Shown piece by piece: positions 48,309-59,543 of a stretch of DNA of 64,000 nucleotides. Each line of letters begins with the position of its first letter. The stretch's first letter is position 1. Below the pieces are notes generated by a model, which was not told the origin of the DNA, ran no database searches, and was given only the letters and a program-made list of their open reading frames with translations. The stretch comes from Batkoa obscura (lineage: Eukaryota; Entomophthoromycota; Entomophthoromycetes; Entomophthorales; Batkoaceae), in contig JASVEC010000009.1 in NCBI GenBank assembly GCA_030770535.1, positions 682,001-746,000 on the forward strand. The letters run 5' to 3'. Made by a program: the position numbers and the translations under genes.

Positions 48309-49751
48309 TTAGCTACCTGGATTTTTAGTACCGAAGGCGATCTTAGCAGCTTGGATCCTATTTACAACAGTTTGCCATTCACTGTTTAAATCATTGATTC
48401 TACCTGGATAAGCAGTTAAGATATCACTGTAAGCTTTGCTACATGAGTTAACGATGGTATCAAATTCAACCATTTTCTTTACGTTGCTGATATTATTCTC
48501 AAGGTCACAACGTTGAGTGACAGTTTGCCCACTTGGAACTCCAGTAGGGGTAGGGCTAGAGGATGTAGTAGTAGTGACAGTAGTAATTGGAAGAGTGGCA
48601 GTGATAGTAGTAGTAGAACCGGTAGTAGCAGTGGCTGTGGCTGTAGTTACAGGTGGGGTAGTAGCAGTAGCAGTAGCAGTTGGTTTGTTTCCAGCAGCAA
48701 ATTGAATCTTAGCAGCTTGGATCCTATTTACAACAGTTTGCCACTCACTGTTTAAATCGCTGATTCTACCTGGATAAGCAGTTAAGATATCACTATATGA
48801 TTTGCTACATAAATTAACAAGCAGATCGAATTGTTCCATCTTAGCTACTTTATTGATATTATTCTCAAGGTCACAACGTTGAGTAATGGTTTGACCGCTT
48901 GGAACTCCAGTAGGATTAGGGCCAGAAGATGTAGTTGTAGTAGTGGTAGTAGTAACAGGAGGAGTATTTGTGGTAGTTGTAGTAGTACCGGTAGTAGTAG
49001 TACTAGTAACAGGAGGGTTGGTAGTAGTAGGATCCTTGAATTCTTCATAAGCTCTCTTGATTCTTTCTTGGACCTTAAGCCATTCTGTATTCAACTCATT
49101 AACTTTACTGGGATCATGATTTAATAATTGATTATAAGCTAAACCACATGAGCTGTAGATGGTGTTTAATTCATCTCTTTTCTGAGCATTCTTTATCTTG
49201 TTTTCTAAATTACAGCGTTGAAATATGGTTTGGCCTGGTGGAAATTCGGTTGGATTCGGATCGCTGCTAGAAGTTGTTGTAGAGCTTGCGGTTGTTGAAC
49301 TCCCAGGTGTAGAAGTTGAGGTTGAAGTTCTTGAAGAAGATGTAGTAGTTGAAGAAGAGCTAGTAGTTGAAGAAGAGCTAGCAGTTGAGCTAGAGGATGG
49401 GCTTGTAGGATGGGTTAAAAAATAATTATTTTTATACACACTAAACTGCTCTTTAATATATACAATTTCATTTTGGAGAGCAATAGCGTTTTGTTGGGAT
49501 GGATCTTTAACTAAAAGAGTAGTGTAAGCATTGTTACAATCATTCATAATAGCATCAAATCCGGGCTCAGTGGTGGCTGCTGTTAATCTTGATTGGAAGT
49601 TACATGCAACGGCAATGGGGCCATATCCTCTTCTCTTTAAATGAGACACATTGTTTACTCCTGAGTAAGCCCTTGGTTGAAGATTTTCCAAAGACAAAGA
49701 ATAGGTTATGTCTAAAATAGTCAATAAAGTAACTACGTTTATAATTTTCAT
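48309..49751 (-). CDS. secreted protein with four Cys-pair helical repeats and Thr/Ser linkers
   Basis: Start taken at the ATG at 49751 (MKIINVVTLLTILDITYS, a good signal peptide), because the 22 extra upstream codons begin inside the leader just after a TATA box. A KRR site about 40 residues in suggests propeptide cleavage. Four homologous domains of about 65 residues follow, separated by long Ser/Thr linkers likely to be O-glycosylated. Each domain has two Cys exactly 22 positions apart (counting from the 502-codon frame: 72/94, 202/224, 315/337, 437/459) and the ending LNxEWxxVxxRI. Domains 3 and 4 are nearly identical (AYPGRIxDLNSEWQTVVNRI). Family not recognised; a cell-wall or extracellular adhesin-like role is a guess. 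Confidence 0.8.
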   Translation of the reverse strand: MKIINVVTLLTILDITYSLSLENLQPRAYSGVNNVSHLKRRGYGPIAVACNFQSRLTAATTEPGFDAIMNDCNNAYTTLLVKDPSQQNAIALQNEIVYIKEQFSVYKNNYFLTHPTSPSSSSTASSSSTTSSSSTTTSSSRTSTSTSTPGSSTTASSTTTSSSDPNPTEFPPGQTIFQRCNLENKIKNAQKRDELNTIYSSCGLAYNQLLNHDPSKVNELNTEWLKVQERIKRAYEEFKDPTTTNPPVTSTTTTGTTTTTTNTPPVTTTTTTTTSSGPNPTGVPSGQTITQRCDLENNINKVAKMEQFDLLVNLCSKSYSDILTAYPGRISDLNSEWQTVVNRIQAAKIQFAAGNKPTATATATTPPVTTATATATTGSTTTITATLPITTVTTTTSSSPTPTGVPSGQTVTQRCDLENNISNVKKMVEFDTIVNSCSKAYSDILTAYPGRINDLNSEWQTVVNRIQAAKIAFGTKNPGS

Positions 49752-49790
49752 TGTGAAATAATTTATTTTAATATTGATCCATTTAGGTAG

Positions 49791-49804
49791 GTTTATATAG
49801 TATT
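49791..49804 (-). promoter_or_regulatory. TATA box
   Basis: Minus strand reads ACTATATAAACC, about 45 bp before the start codon at 49751. It supports that start over the longer frame. Confidence 0.6.
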
Positions 49805-51207
49805 TTACAAACTTCACATATTAATATTGTATAACATACGAAAACTTTCAAATCACGATGACAACCCATAAGCCGGGAAAATAAGTATGAAAAATTATAT
49901 ATTTATGATATGTAAGCAATTTTTAACTAAAAATAAATGTTAGGATAATAAGAATTTTATTTTTAGAACTTTTGTATTGAAATCTAGAAATAAAGCTAGT
50001 CACGATAATATCTATTTAAGGAATATTATGAAATAAAACGTTGTCATTTTTAAATACTTTTTACTGCTATTTTTAAAGTTAATCATTTAGTGATTACAAG
50101 CTCTTGATTATTGTAAATTTGAGGTAAACTCCTTATATAAAAACGCTGAGATGTTATTTATAAAATACTTTTTATTTTCTATTTATAAGGAATATCGGTA
50201 TTTATCATATTAACTTTCTATTATTAGTGTATTTTAAATTAATTTATCAGATGCTTATAGCGTTTATTTTAAATTTTTATTAAAACCATGTATTTTATTT
50301 ATAGATTTAACAAAAAAACTATTAGCAGCATGGTTTTTTTTATAACCTATTAATCAAAGTTTCACATAATTGAACTCACCATTATTCAAAAAAAACAAAA
50401 ACAAAAGCAAAAAAAGTCCCGATTTTGGAAGCTTTAAGTTATATAGATAATATTCGATACAATAGTGTTATTTTATATACGTAATTTCATTACGTAAAAA
50501 CATTAGAAATAACCCGAGAAATAAAGTATATCGAACCAACCTTTAAAAATGAAGCTTATCAATCTAATATGACACTTTAAGTGAGGTATTTTAAGTATGT
50601 CATCGAGGATTTTAAAGCTATTTTTAAAATTTCACTTCGATATATTAATAGTGAGAGTAATAATAATGTCTATTTGCTAATTTTTTTTAAGCTGTTTATA
50701 ATAACTTCAATTTTTTTTAAATTCAACCTTATAACTTAGTTATGATTTGTAATTTTAATTGTATTTTTTATGATTGAATTTAAGCTAGGATTTGTAATTA
50801 TGAAAATTACGTAGATTTGCTTTCGGTAAAGTTGGGCAGCTATTGCTTGCAATGTAAGCATTTGATAATCATGTTTTTTTTGTTGAAAATATATTGCATA
50901 AAAAATGAACAAAGCACTAAAACAAGTGTATTAATGTAATCTGCTTACACTTAATTATTTGTTACTATGGAGATATTTAAAAAACTATTATTTACAAGTA
51001 AGGATAAAGTATAACTGTGAAAGTAAAGTAATTAATTAATATATACGACATAAAGTTTAATAAGATATCAAAAGCTAAGCCTATTTTTATAATATTTAGC
51101 GCTATTATTTTGTTTTCTTATAGATTCAATATGGTTTAATAAAACTCGCTTAGTTATAAACTATATAAAAACTTAGAAATTAAATGATTTATTATATAAC
51201 TCTTTGC
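49805..51207. other. intergenic
   Basis: 1.4 kb with no exon or listed repeat recognised. It separates two same-strand secreted genes. Confidence 0.5.
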
Positions 51208-52947
51208 TTATTTCTTAGGTACATAGTTGATGACAACCACCTTACCCATAATGATATGTGGGGACATATGACAATGCATATACCAAGAACCTGGATTATT
51301 AGCCTTAAAACGAATAGCATACCAACCACAGGGTAAATCGTCTGGGTTAAGGGATTTATCCTTTAATTCTTTTAACCCAGAAAACATATCCTCATGGATA
51401 TTAAGCGGACCAAGTCTTGAATTTGTTTGATTCAATTTTTTTCCAACTTCAGGAATATCGGTAATAAATTGAGTATATGTATCTCTTAAAACTGGTAGAT
51501 TTTTAGTCGTTGCTAAATAGTCATCAATCTTTTGTCCGTCGACTGCTGGATTATAAAAGCCATCTCCATGACCAACTACATAAAATGAATGACCGTGTAA
51601 ATGCCATGGATGAACTTCACATGCTTTGCCGGTTGGCATGGTATGTTGGACAATGAGTTGGACATCATCACCTTCATTGATTTCATAAATACCCTGGGTT
51701 GGTTGATACCTCCCAGCTTCCATATCATCAATCAAAACAGTAGATCTTGGGGTATTTTCAACGTCATTAACAAACCATCTAGATAAATTTCCTGGCTTTC
51801 TTAAGGTAACAATAAGGTTAATTTCTTTATTCACTTTCTTAGGGACTGGGTAATAGTGACTTGATAAGCCTTTATTATACCATTGAGAAGTAAAAAGTTT
51901 AGATTCTACCCAATGAGAGTATTCATATTGTAATCCAGGTACTTGTTTATCAGCTCGAATTAAAGGATCAGCAGAGCTAGCGCCATCATAATGTAAAATA
52001 GCAACTCCATTTTTGGCTACTGGTTTACGAGCTTCAGGACGTAATTCATCACTCACTTGAGTATACATATAATAATTATCAACTTTTTGATTTGTTTTTA
52101 ATAATACTGAATATCGTTGACCGCTGCTTAATTCCATTCTATCTACATCTATTGGGTCAACAATGGTACCTTCAGCTTCAATAATCGTCAAGTTATGTTT
52201 ATCAACATTAAAAGTAAATAAAGAATATCCATTTCCAGCAATTAATCTTATTCTATACGTTTTATTTGGCTTAACATTAGTAACACTGAAGCCATAATTG
52301 AATCGATTTAAATCGGCTTGAGTACCACCATTTAAATTATTATCCCATTTTTGATAAGTTCTTCCATTTGTTAATATACTTTGTGATTGATTACTAAACT
52401 TAAAAGGTTGATTAGTTAATCCATAAATCAATTCTTCAGTAGTTTTATGCCATCTTTCAGATAATAAAATAGTTAATTCTTCATCATATTGATATTTTGG
52501 GTTAAATTTAACTACATCTGCCCAGATCTCTGGTTTATCCTTAATAATCAATGCCCCATAAATATGTTCAGCATCCATGTCAGTGTGAGCATGATACCAA
52601 TAGGTACCAGATTGATCATACAAATTAAATTTATAAGTAAAAGATGTCCCTGCTGCAATTGGTGCTTGAGTAATGAAAGGTACTCCATCAGCTTTCACAC
52701 TACCTTTCTGGGTAATTCCATGCCAATGGATGGTCACATTCTTATGTAAGTTGTTATGTACTAATACTTCAATTGAGTCTCCAGCAACTGCATTGATTTG
52801 TGGACCAGGGAAGTTACCATTGATTAAAACACCATCAACTACATAGTTGTCTGGTGCAATTTTGGCCTCTGTTAAAGTCCACTCTTGCTTAATGATACTA
52901 CTAAGAACTAAACAAGGTAATAATAGTAAAGAGGGTAAAAGTTTCAT
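51208..52947 (-). CDS. secreted multicopper oxidase (laccase / ascorbate-oxidase-like)
   Basis: Intronless, 579 aa, with an N-terminal signal peptide (MKLLPSLLLLPCLVLSSIIK). Three cupredoxin domains carry all four copper-binding stretches: HWHG (74-77), WYHAHT (117-122), HPWHLHGH and HCHMSPHIIMGK (558-569). These supply the trinuclear cluster and the type 1 site, so it should oxidise phenols, ascorbate-like compounds or metals using O2. At the position ten after the type 1 Cys, normally Met, Leu or Phe, there is Lys569. No C-terminal transmembrane helix, so it is not Fet3-like. Several Asn-x-Ser/Thr sites. Confidence 0.92.
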   Translation of the reverse strand: MKLLPSLLLLPCLVLSSIIKQEWTLTEAKIAPDNYVVDGVLINGNFPGPQINAVAGDSIEVLVHNNLHKNVTIHWHGITQKGSVKADGVPFITQAPIAAGTSFTYKFNLYDQSGTYWYHAHTDMDAEHIYGALIIKDKPEIWADVVKFNPKYQYDEELTILLSERWHKTTEELIYGLTNQPFKFSNQSQSILTNGRTYQKWDNNLNGGTQADLNRFNYGFSVTNVKPNKTYRIRLIAGNGYSLFTFNVDKHNLTIIEAEGTIVDPIDVDRMELSSGQRYSVLLKTNQKVDNYYMYTQVSDELRPEARKPVAKNGVAILHYDGASSADPLIRADKQVPGLQYEYSHWVESKLFTSQWYNKGLSSHYYPVPKKVNKEINLIVTLRKPGNLSRWFVNDVENTPRSTVLIDDMEAGRYQPTQGIYEINEGDDVQLIVQHTMPTGKACEVHPWHLHGHSFYVVGHGDGFYNPAVDGQKIDDYLATTKNLPVLRDTYTQFITDIPEVGKKLNQTNSRLGPLNIHEDMFSGLKELKDKSLNPDDLPCGWYAIRFKANNPGSWYMHCHMSPHIIMGKVVVINYVPKK

Positions 52948-53001
52948 AGTCTAAATAAGAATAAATAAAGTTTAATAATGAAAGTAAGGGGTTTGAAGGA
53001 C

Positions 53002-53009
53002 TATTTATA
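53002..53009 (-). promoter_or_regulatory. TATA box
   Basis: TATAAATA followed by G on the minus strand, 55 bp before the oxidase start codon. Confidence 0.6.
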
Positions 53010-54234
53010 CCTACGTTTGTTCATTTTTTATAATATATATTATAAAATAGATACTACTAATAATAAAATAATTTGAATTTAAGCGTATTAAAAAATTATA
53101 TAAATAATTAAGAGGCCATTGGTTATTATTTAATTAAGAATGAGCTTTATTAGTATATTTTAAAATAAAATCAAAGGTTAGCTAAAACATCTCACTCTCA
53201 ATTCTACGATTAAGGCTTCTTAAGATAAAGAATAGGTTAATAGCTATCATAACGTCCATTATTATTCTTCTAAAATTTATTACTCAAGTTTAGCCTGTTT
53301 TCTTTATTTTAATATAATAGCTTATTAAACACTATTTTAAAACATATCTTATTTTACGTATATTAGTATCTGCCTTTTCTAATCATTTAAAACCTAGACC
53401 CTTTTTAAAAGTACAGGTTTACTTGGACGATAATTTGACTTTTAAAAATATTGAGTTTTACCCGCTTATTTAAAAGTAAAGTGCAATATCAAACATTTAC
53501 CTTTTATGCTCTGATTTTAATTGAGATTACGAATTCTACTATGGTTAGAATGAGGGATTTATTTGAGTGAATATTATTATATAAGTTGCTAAGTTTAAAT
53601 TGTTCTATAAATCTATTAACAATAATAATAAACTTATAAAAAATCAAATTTATTAAGTAAAATTTTAAACAGGGGTTGGTTACAGTGTTAAGCACAAAGT
53701 TTTGAATTATTGAACTTTTTAATGTCTATTGTAATTTTAGAAATTTAAAGATTAATTGCATAATATTAATTTGATTAATAAAAATAGTATCAAGTTTATT
53801 AAGCTAATCAATTGAAAATAAAGATCATTGTTTATTCAAGTTATACTCATTTTACATATAAATGAATACAAATTAAAACATTTCATCTAGTGTTCACATA
53901 TTAATAATTGTATTGAAGATATAATGGAATTATTCATATTTTGAATTTTTAAATTAAGTTTCGGATCATTTTATTTATTTTTATTCATTTATCCTATTCA
54001 CTTTATTAATATCTGTATTCAATTTATTTAAATTTACTTGAAATATAATTTTTTTGATTTAAACTCATTTATTATGTTATATAGTAGGATAATTATTGAA
54101 ATAATGTAATTAAAATATATCTAAACTTATTCACTTTAAACTTCAAATAAAAAGCAATCAATTTTAATTAGTCTAAATTTATATCTTTATGAGTAAAAAA
54201 ATAGGAATACATTCTATGAACAATGGAAAAAAAA
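53010..54234. other. intergenic, AT-rich
   Basis: No exon recognised. A 63-codon minus frame (53504-53695) has no conserved features. Confidence 0.5.
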
Positions 54235-54930
54235 TCAAGCTAAATTAAACAGCCATTCATCGTCCTTTGAGGTACTAACTTTCTGTTTAGAACCTTGATG
54301 AAACACGCATTCTAAAGGTGCAATTTCCTCCACATCATCCGGGTTACCACCAACGATCGAATAAATTTCTTTAATTGAAGGAAATACGGAACTTGAATTT
54401 TGACGAAATTCGTAGATAACCCCACCCCCTTTTTTAACAATAAAAGTACCGCCTAATTGAAATCCATCCCCTTTAAAATCACCTTGAATATTAGCTTCTT
54501 TAGCTGCTTTCATTGCCGTTCTACCACTGGAAGTAAAAAGGTCCGATAAACCAACTAGAGCGGATTGTTTATTTAATCCCAATGCACGATATGAAACTCT
54601 ATCTTTATCCACCAATAAATCCCCTTGCCAAAAACCACCAAATAAAAAATTTTGATATTCTTTTTCTTCAAAGGTAATAGCTACTAAACGTACCCCAATT
54701 TTATCAAAATGGGGTTTTAATAGGGTTAACAGTTTACATTCATAACGTGTCATTGGACACCCTAATCGTCGTAATATTTTTAATATCACCGTGTTCTTTT
54801 TCCATAATAAACTAAGTTTCACTGGTTTCTTATGAATGTCCATTAAGGTCATACCATCTAAAAATGTATCACGTTTGGTACTTAAACCTACTCGGTTTGT
54901 TACCATTTTTAATAAACTCATCACGGCCAT
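54235..54930 (-). CDS. PRXL2-like thioredoxin-fold protein (AhpC/TSA-like)
   Basis: Intronless, 231 aa. It resembles the PRXL2/FAM213 family (peroxiredoxin-like; some members are prostamide/prostaglandin-F synthases). Key stretches: ILKILRRLGCPMTRYECKLL, GVRLVAITFEEKEYQNFL, GDLLVDKDRVSYRALGL and IQGDFKGDGFQLGGTFIVKK. In relatives the first stretch holds a CxxC redox pair (RRLGCxxCR). Here it is C58-P-M-T61, so the resolving Cys is absent, though C65 is near. Reductase or peroxidase activity may be altered. No targeting signal is obvious. Confidence 0.8.
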   Translation of the reverse strand: MAVMSLLKMVTNRVGLSTKRDTFLDGMTLMDIHKKPVKLSLLWKKNTVILKILRRLGCPMTRYECKLLTLLKPHFDKIGVRLVAITFEEKEYQNFLFGGFWQGDLLVDKDRVSYRALGLNKQSALVGLSDLFTSSGRTAMKAAKEANIQGDFKGDGFQLGGTFIVKKGGGVIYEFRQNSSSVFPSIKEIYSIVGGNPDDVEEIAPLECVFHQGSKQKVSTSKDDEWLFNLA

Positions 54931-55005
54931 ATTGTCTATTGAATAATTAAAATCTAAAATCTAAAATGTAATTGAATATAATGTTAGAGTTGAAAGTTAG
55001 AAACG

Positions 55006-55015
55006 TATTTATATA
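55006..55015 (-). promoter_or_regulatory. TATA box
   Basis: TATATAAATA on the minus strand, about 76 bp before the PRXL2-like start codon. Confidence 0.5.
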
Positions 55016-55927
55016 GTGTTATGTTTTGTATTGAATATTTATTTAAATGAAATTAAATTTTATGCTGGATTCATTTCTGGTTTCATAATGTTTGATCCGG
55101 TTGAGTTTAAAATTAAAATTGGACTAAAATTTTCAATTTTTAGCGGGGTTTAAAATAATTTGACCACACATCCAAATTAAATCTTACTGAAAATTACTTT
55201 GTTTAGTCAACTATTCGAGATAAAAGTTAATATTAGAAAATTTTTACTACTCCTATTTTTATAAAGTTATTTTAATTTTAATACTTTGTTTGAAATTAAA
55301 GTTATTATACTTGTTTTTTATTCTTGATCTTCAATAACTTTGTAATTCTCTATTATGCCCATGAACTCTATTTGGTTTATTTTGTATTGTTTATTTCCAT
55401 TGTTGAGTTTTCATTTATATTTTTAATATTTATTGATATTTTTGAAAGAAGGCACTAAAAAATCGATTATAATATCATTTGATAATTTTGCAGGTTTAGT
55501 TTGTATATGGTATTCATTGTATCTATTATTTATAATTAAAAGCATAATATAAAAAATCGAGTAATAAAAAATCGATTTTTAATATTGATAATATAAATAA
55601 ATTAAGTTATCTATAACTCTAATATATAGTTTTCTTTATTGGATAAAGCTATTTAACTTAATTTTAATATTAGTTTCATAATAAAAATAGATCATATTAA
55701 ACGGTTGAAAAAATAAAGTTTAAGATTTTATTAAACTAAATATATTATGAAAATGATAAAACAATAATAGTTCATTCAAAATAGGGTTTTTTTAATATTA
55801 AAATTGTTTCAATTCTTTTATTTTTAAGAATGAAATATTATAAATCCTTTTTATTAGTTTGTATTCAATTTGAGTTAATATTAGAACATCAAATAAAATA
55901 AAAAAGAATGAAAAAAGTCAAAATTAA

Positions 55928-56034
55928 TATAAAGATATATTTTTTTGTCTAAGAATCTTACTGATACCCTCTTTCCACTCAAATAGCGTTTAAAAAACGG
56001 AAAAAGTGATGAAATTAAAAAAAGCATCCCTATT
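55928..56034 (+). repeat. ~105-bp hairpin repeat, copy 6 (diverged)
   Basis: The left end has decayed (TATAAAGATATATTTTTTTG). The core CCACTCAAATAGCGTTTAAA and the right end GCATCCCTATTT are clear. Confidence 0.8.
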
Positions 56035-56398
56035 TATTATTTTATAATAACAATATATCTTTGACAGTATGTTATGTTTTTTTTAATAAAGATAAAAAAA
56101 TATTAACAAAAGTCTATTAATTATTTTTAAATCAGAATTCACTTTGAAGTATGAATAGTCAGTTTTTTATAATAAATTTAAGTTTTTTTAAAATTTAATT
56201 TATTTTTTAATTTATAATTTATAATTTATTAATAAAACCTATAATATAAAAAACATATCCTTGTATTTATATATTCCACTATATTGATAAGTTATTAAAA
56301 TAAAATAAATTTAAAATAATAAAAATAATAAAATACATAAATAGTTTTTTTAATTTATTTTTTCAACTTTTTAAGCAGATTAGAATTTTAAAATGTAA

Positions 56399-56490
56399 AC
56401 ATGTGTTTTGTCTATAAATTTTAATAATTATTTTTCCACTTAATAGCAGTTAAAAATGAGAAAAATAAATGAAACAAAAAACATATCCTT
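56399..56490 (+). repeat. ~105-bp hairpin repeat, copy 7 (degenerate)
   Basis: Core TTTTTCCACTTAATAGCAGT and downstream ATGAAACAAAAAACATATCC are recognisable; the left end is mostly lost. Confidence 0.6.
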
Positions 56491-57156
56491 AAAAGATAAT
56501 ATTTTATAATATTGTTTTTAAGAATTTTTGAAATTTTATATTATATAGAAAGTGAACAAAAAAATAAATAAAAATTATAAACAGGATTTAAATTAATAAA
56601 ATAAACATTTTAGATTTATATATTATATATTATTTATTAGTCTAACAATCAAAATACAAAGATTTAAGTCATGTTCTACTTTTATGTATTTGAGTTTTTA
56701 GACATAAATTAAAAAAAAAGTATAATCATTAACTTATTAATAAATTAATTCCTTGATTTCAAAAATAATAGGTAATAATAATAAACACTCTCTCTTGATT
56801 TGATTTACATTAAATCAAACTTCTTTAATTTTATAGAACAAACAAAAACTAAACTATGCTTAAGTTATCAAAAAAGGGTACTTGAAATTCTAATATTCAA
56901 ACTTTATTGTTATTAAGTTATCAAAGCTTTATTATTTTTTCTAAAACTTGCATTAATTTTAAAATATTTCAGGATCACTTTATTTCATTAATTCATTTAA
57001 GTTCTCGTCATATTACTAAAAATAGTTCATTTTATCCTTAGAAATAGAAGACTAAGGATGAGTAATCATCGAAATTTCAAATGTATAAAAATCATAAAAA
57101 AGTATTTAAGTTAGTAACTTTTTATCAATAAAATAGTTAATCAAAGAAAATAAAAC

Positions 57157-58501
57157 ATGAGTGAAGATTTAAATAATTTGCGTCATAAAGTGAGTGCAGT
57201 TGACAGTCAACTTGTTGCTTTATTAAATGAAAGAGCTTCGATTTCTCAAGCTATTGGGGAAGCTAAAAAAGCTAATAATAGGTAAATTTCATTTCATTTA
57301 AATATTCTATTCAACTTATTTGATTTAAAATAAATCCACTAGTGATGCCCAATCTACTGAAATTTATTTCCCAGGTCAAGAAAAAAAAGTATTTGAAAGG
57401 GTAATTGAATTTTTCAGGTATTTTACTTCTTCCTCTAACTTCTATTTTAGATAGAATCCCTCAACAATGGTCCTTTAAACGAAGAAGCCTTACGTAGCAT
57501 TTATAGAGAAATCATGTCTGCTTCTATTTCATTACAAAAAGAAGTTACTATCGGTTTCTTAGGCCCAAGTGGGACTTTTACTCATCAAGCTGCTAAAGAA
57601 CGTTTTGGTGATTCTGTTGGTTATACGCCAATTAAAAATATAAGAGCTATTTTTTCAGCGGTTGAAGAGGGAAGTATTACCTATGGCGTTATACCATTTG
57701 AAAATTCAACCACTGGTACCGTGATTGAAAATTTAGATCCATTTGTAGAGTTTCGATTAGCTCAAATTCGAGCGGAAGTTTATTTACCAGTAAGTTCTTT
57801 AAATAAGATATTATATTTATTTTTAATAATGAATTATTTTTCTATATTATTTTAGATTAATCAAGCTTTATTATCTCACTTTCAAAAAAGTGGTATTAAA
57901 AGAATTTATTCTCATAGAGTGGCCTTTTCACAATGTAGTAATTGGTTGGATCTTCATTATCCACATGTGGAAAGAGTGAATGTGGAATCCACAGCTAGAG
58001 CAGCTGAATTAGCCTCCACAGAAATGTATTCAGCTGCTATTTGTTCACCATTATGTTCTAAAATTTATGATTTACCCATATTAAATGAGACTGTTGCTGA
58101 TAATAAATGTAAGTGTTTTATTAATAATAAAATAGTATTTCATTTAATATTAATAATTTTAAATAGATAACTTCACTAAATTCGTTGTCATTGGCAAATC
58201 TATAGTTGATGAAACAGGTGATGATCGTACCTTTGTATCCTTTACTGTAGATCATCGAATTCCAGGTGCTTTATGTGATGGCTTAAAAGTCTTTAAAGAT
58301 TATGAACTTAATTTAACTAAAATTGATACTCGTCCAGCACCACAAAAATTAGCTCCTTGGAATTATATTTTCTTCGTGGAATTTGTAGGCCATTGTAATA
58401 ATCCTAAAGTTAAAGATGCTTTAAATGAATTGGGCAAATATTGTGTGGATATTAAAGTGTTGGGTTCTTATCCTCATCAAAGACCTAGTTCAATGGAGTA
58501 A
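57157..58501 (+). CDS. pheA: bifunctional chorismate mutase / prephenate dehydratase (P-protein)
   Basis: Phenylalanine synthesis: chorismate to prephenate to phenylpyruvate. An N-terminal AroQ chorismate mutase (residues 1-85) keeps the catalytic basic residues R9, R26 and K37, as in LRHKVSAVDSQLVALLNERA. The linker NGPLNEEALRSIYREIMSAS is characteristic of proteobacterial P-proteins. The dehydratase domain has GFLGPSGTFTHQAA, PFENSTTGTVIENLDPF and NFTKF, where NFTRF is usual. The C-terminal ACT domain has LTKIDTRPAPQKLAPWNYIF and VLGSYP, the phenylalanine-sensing part. At least four introns, so it is a resident eukaryotic gene. Yeasts split these activities between Aro7 and Pha2. Confidence 0.93.
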
Positions 58502-58640
58502 ATTAAAAACTCTAATTTTTATAACATAAAATAAAATGTTTGATTTAAAAATGAATATTTTTTTAACCTATCTTATTCAGTTATTAATAAAATGATTCAA
58601 ATAAAATAGATATATAAAACTTTTATTATAATCAACTTGC

Positions 58641-59543
58641 TTAATATTTATACTTTGTTGAATAATCTTTTGGTGACACAACTAAACCACGACCTGATAA
58701 AAATCAATATTCCTTTATTAGTATTCCATTCATAAAAAAACAATAATAAAAACAAATCTTACCCTTCCTAGCTCCTCTATAAACGGTTTCCACTAAATCA
58801 ATTAACTCTTGTTTATTATCTAAAGCCCAATTAATTTTATTATTATTTCCAGTACCCAAATCAATCATTATATGTTTATTTCGATAAAAAAACATGACAG
58901 TACAAGGGTCGTATAACTCATACATCTAAAAGAGAAGGAGTTAATATATATATAAAAATAATAGAGCTTGGATTTATTTTATTTTATTTTGTTTTAAAAC
59001 TTACTCGATTAAAATCAGGTACTTCAGTTATATCCACCTATAAATTTAATTTAATATTGATATTAATTTAATGAATCATTAAGTTTATAAAAAGTTTATT
59101 ACTAATTTATTATCATTATTTTAAAAAAAGATTCACTTACCAAATACATGACACAGAAATTCTTCAGCTTTTCAGCAGCCGAATACAATACTTCATCCAT
59201 TTTCATACATGTTGGATCCTAATATCAAAAAAATTAAATCAAATTAATAAATTTTTTGTTTTCAATTTTAAATACTAGTTAGTAAAAAATTTGAAATAAA
59301 AGGATAAATAATAACACTATTAGTACTTACCCAATCATGTCCAAATCGTATGACTACCACTCGTTCTTCTTCGGATAATATAGCTTGATCTACTTGCCAA
59401 CCTTTAATGGAGGATTAATTTGTTATCAAAAAATCGATTAATAATCTAAATTTACCATTGGTTAAATGAGGTAAAAAATAAGACTGAATATTAAAGGATT
59501 AGTTATTGGAAGATTATTTTTATTATTATATTGATTTTACCAT
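58641..59543 (-). CDS. DIM1: U5 snRNP protein Dim1 (TXNL4A, 15 kDa)
   Basis: Thioredoxin-fold spliceosome component of the U4/U6.U5 tri-snRNP. The first exon is only the ATG (59541-59543). After it come SYFLPHLTNG, WQVDQAILSEEERVVVIRFG, HDWDPTCMKMDEVLYS, FCVMYLVDITEVPDF, MYELYDPCTVMFFYRNKHIM and IDLGTGNNNKINWALDNKQE. It ends GRGLVVSPKDYSTKYKY. Nearly identical to the animal and yeast proteins in these stretches. Exons are split by about six short introns. It converges with the P-protein gene, with 139 bp between. Confidence 0.96.

Larger units (their letters stand above)
55016..57156. other. intergenic, very AT-rich, two hairpin repeats
   Basis: Contains hairpin repeat copies 6 and 7, plus a short fragment like the repeat end near 56250-56268. 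No exon recognised. Confidence 0.5.

Noticed and set aside
48513-49425. Ser-, Val- and Gly-rich plus-strand frames
   Set aside because: They are antisense shadows of the Thr/Ser linkers in the four-repeat secreted gene.
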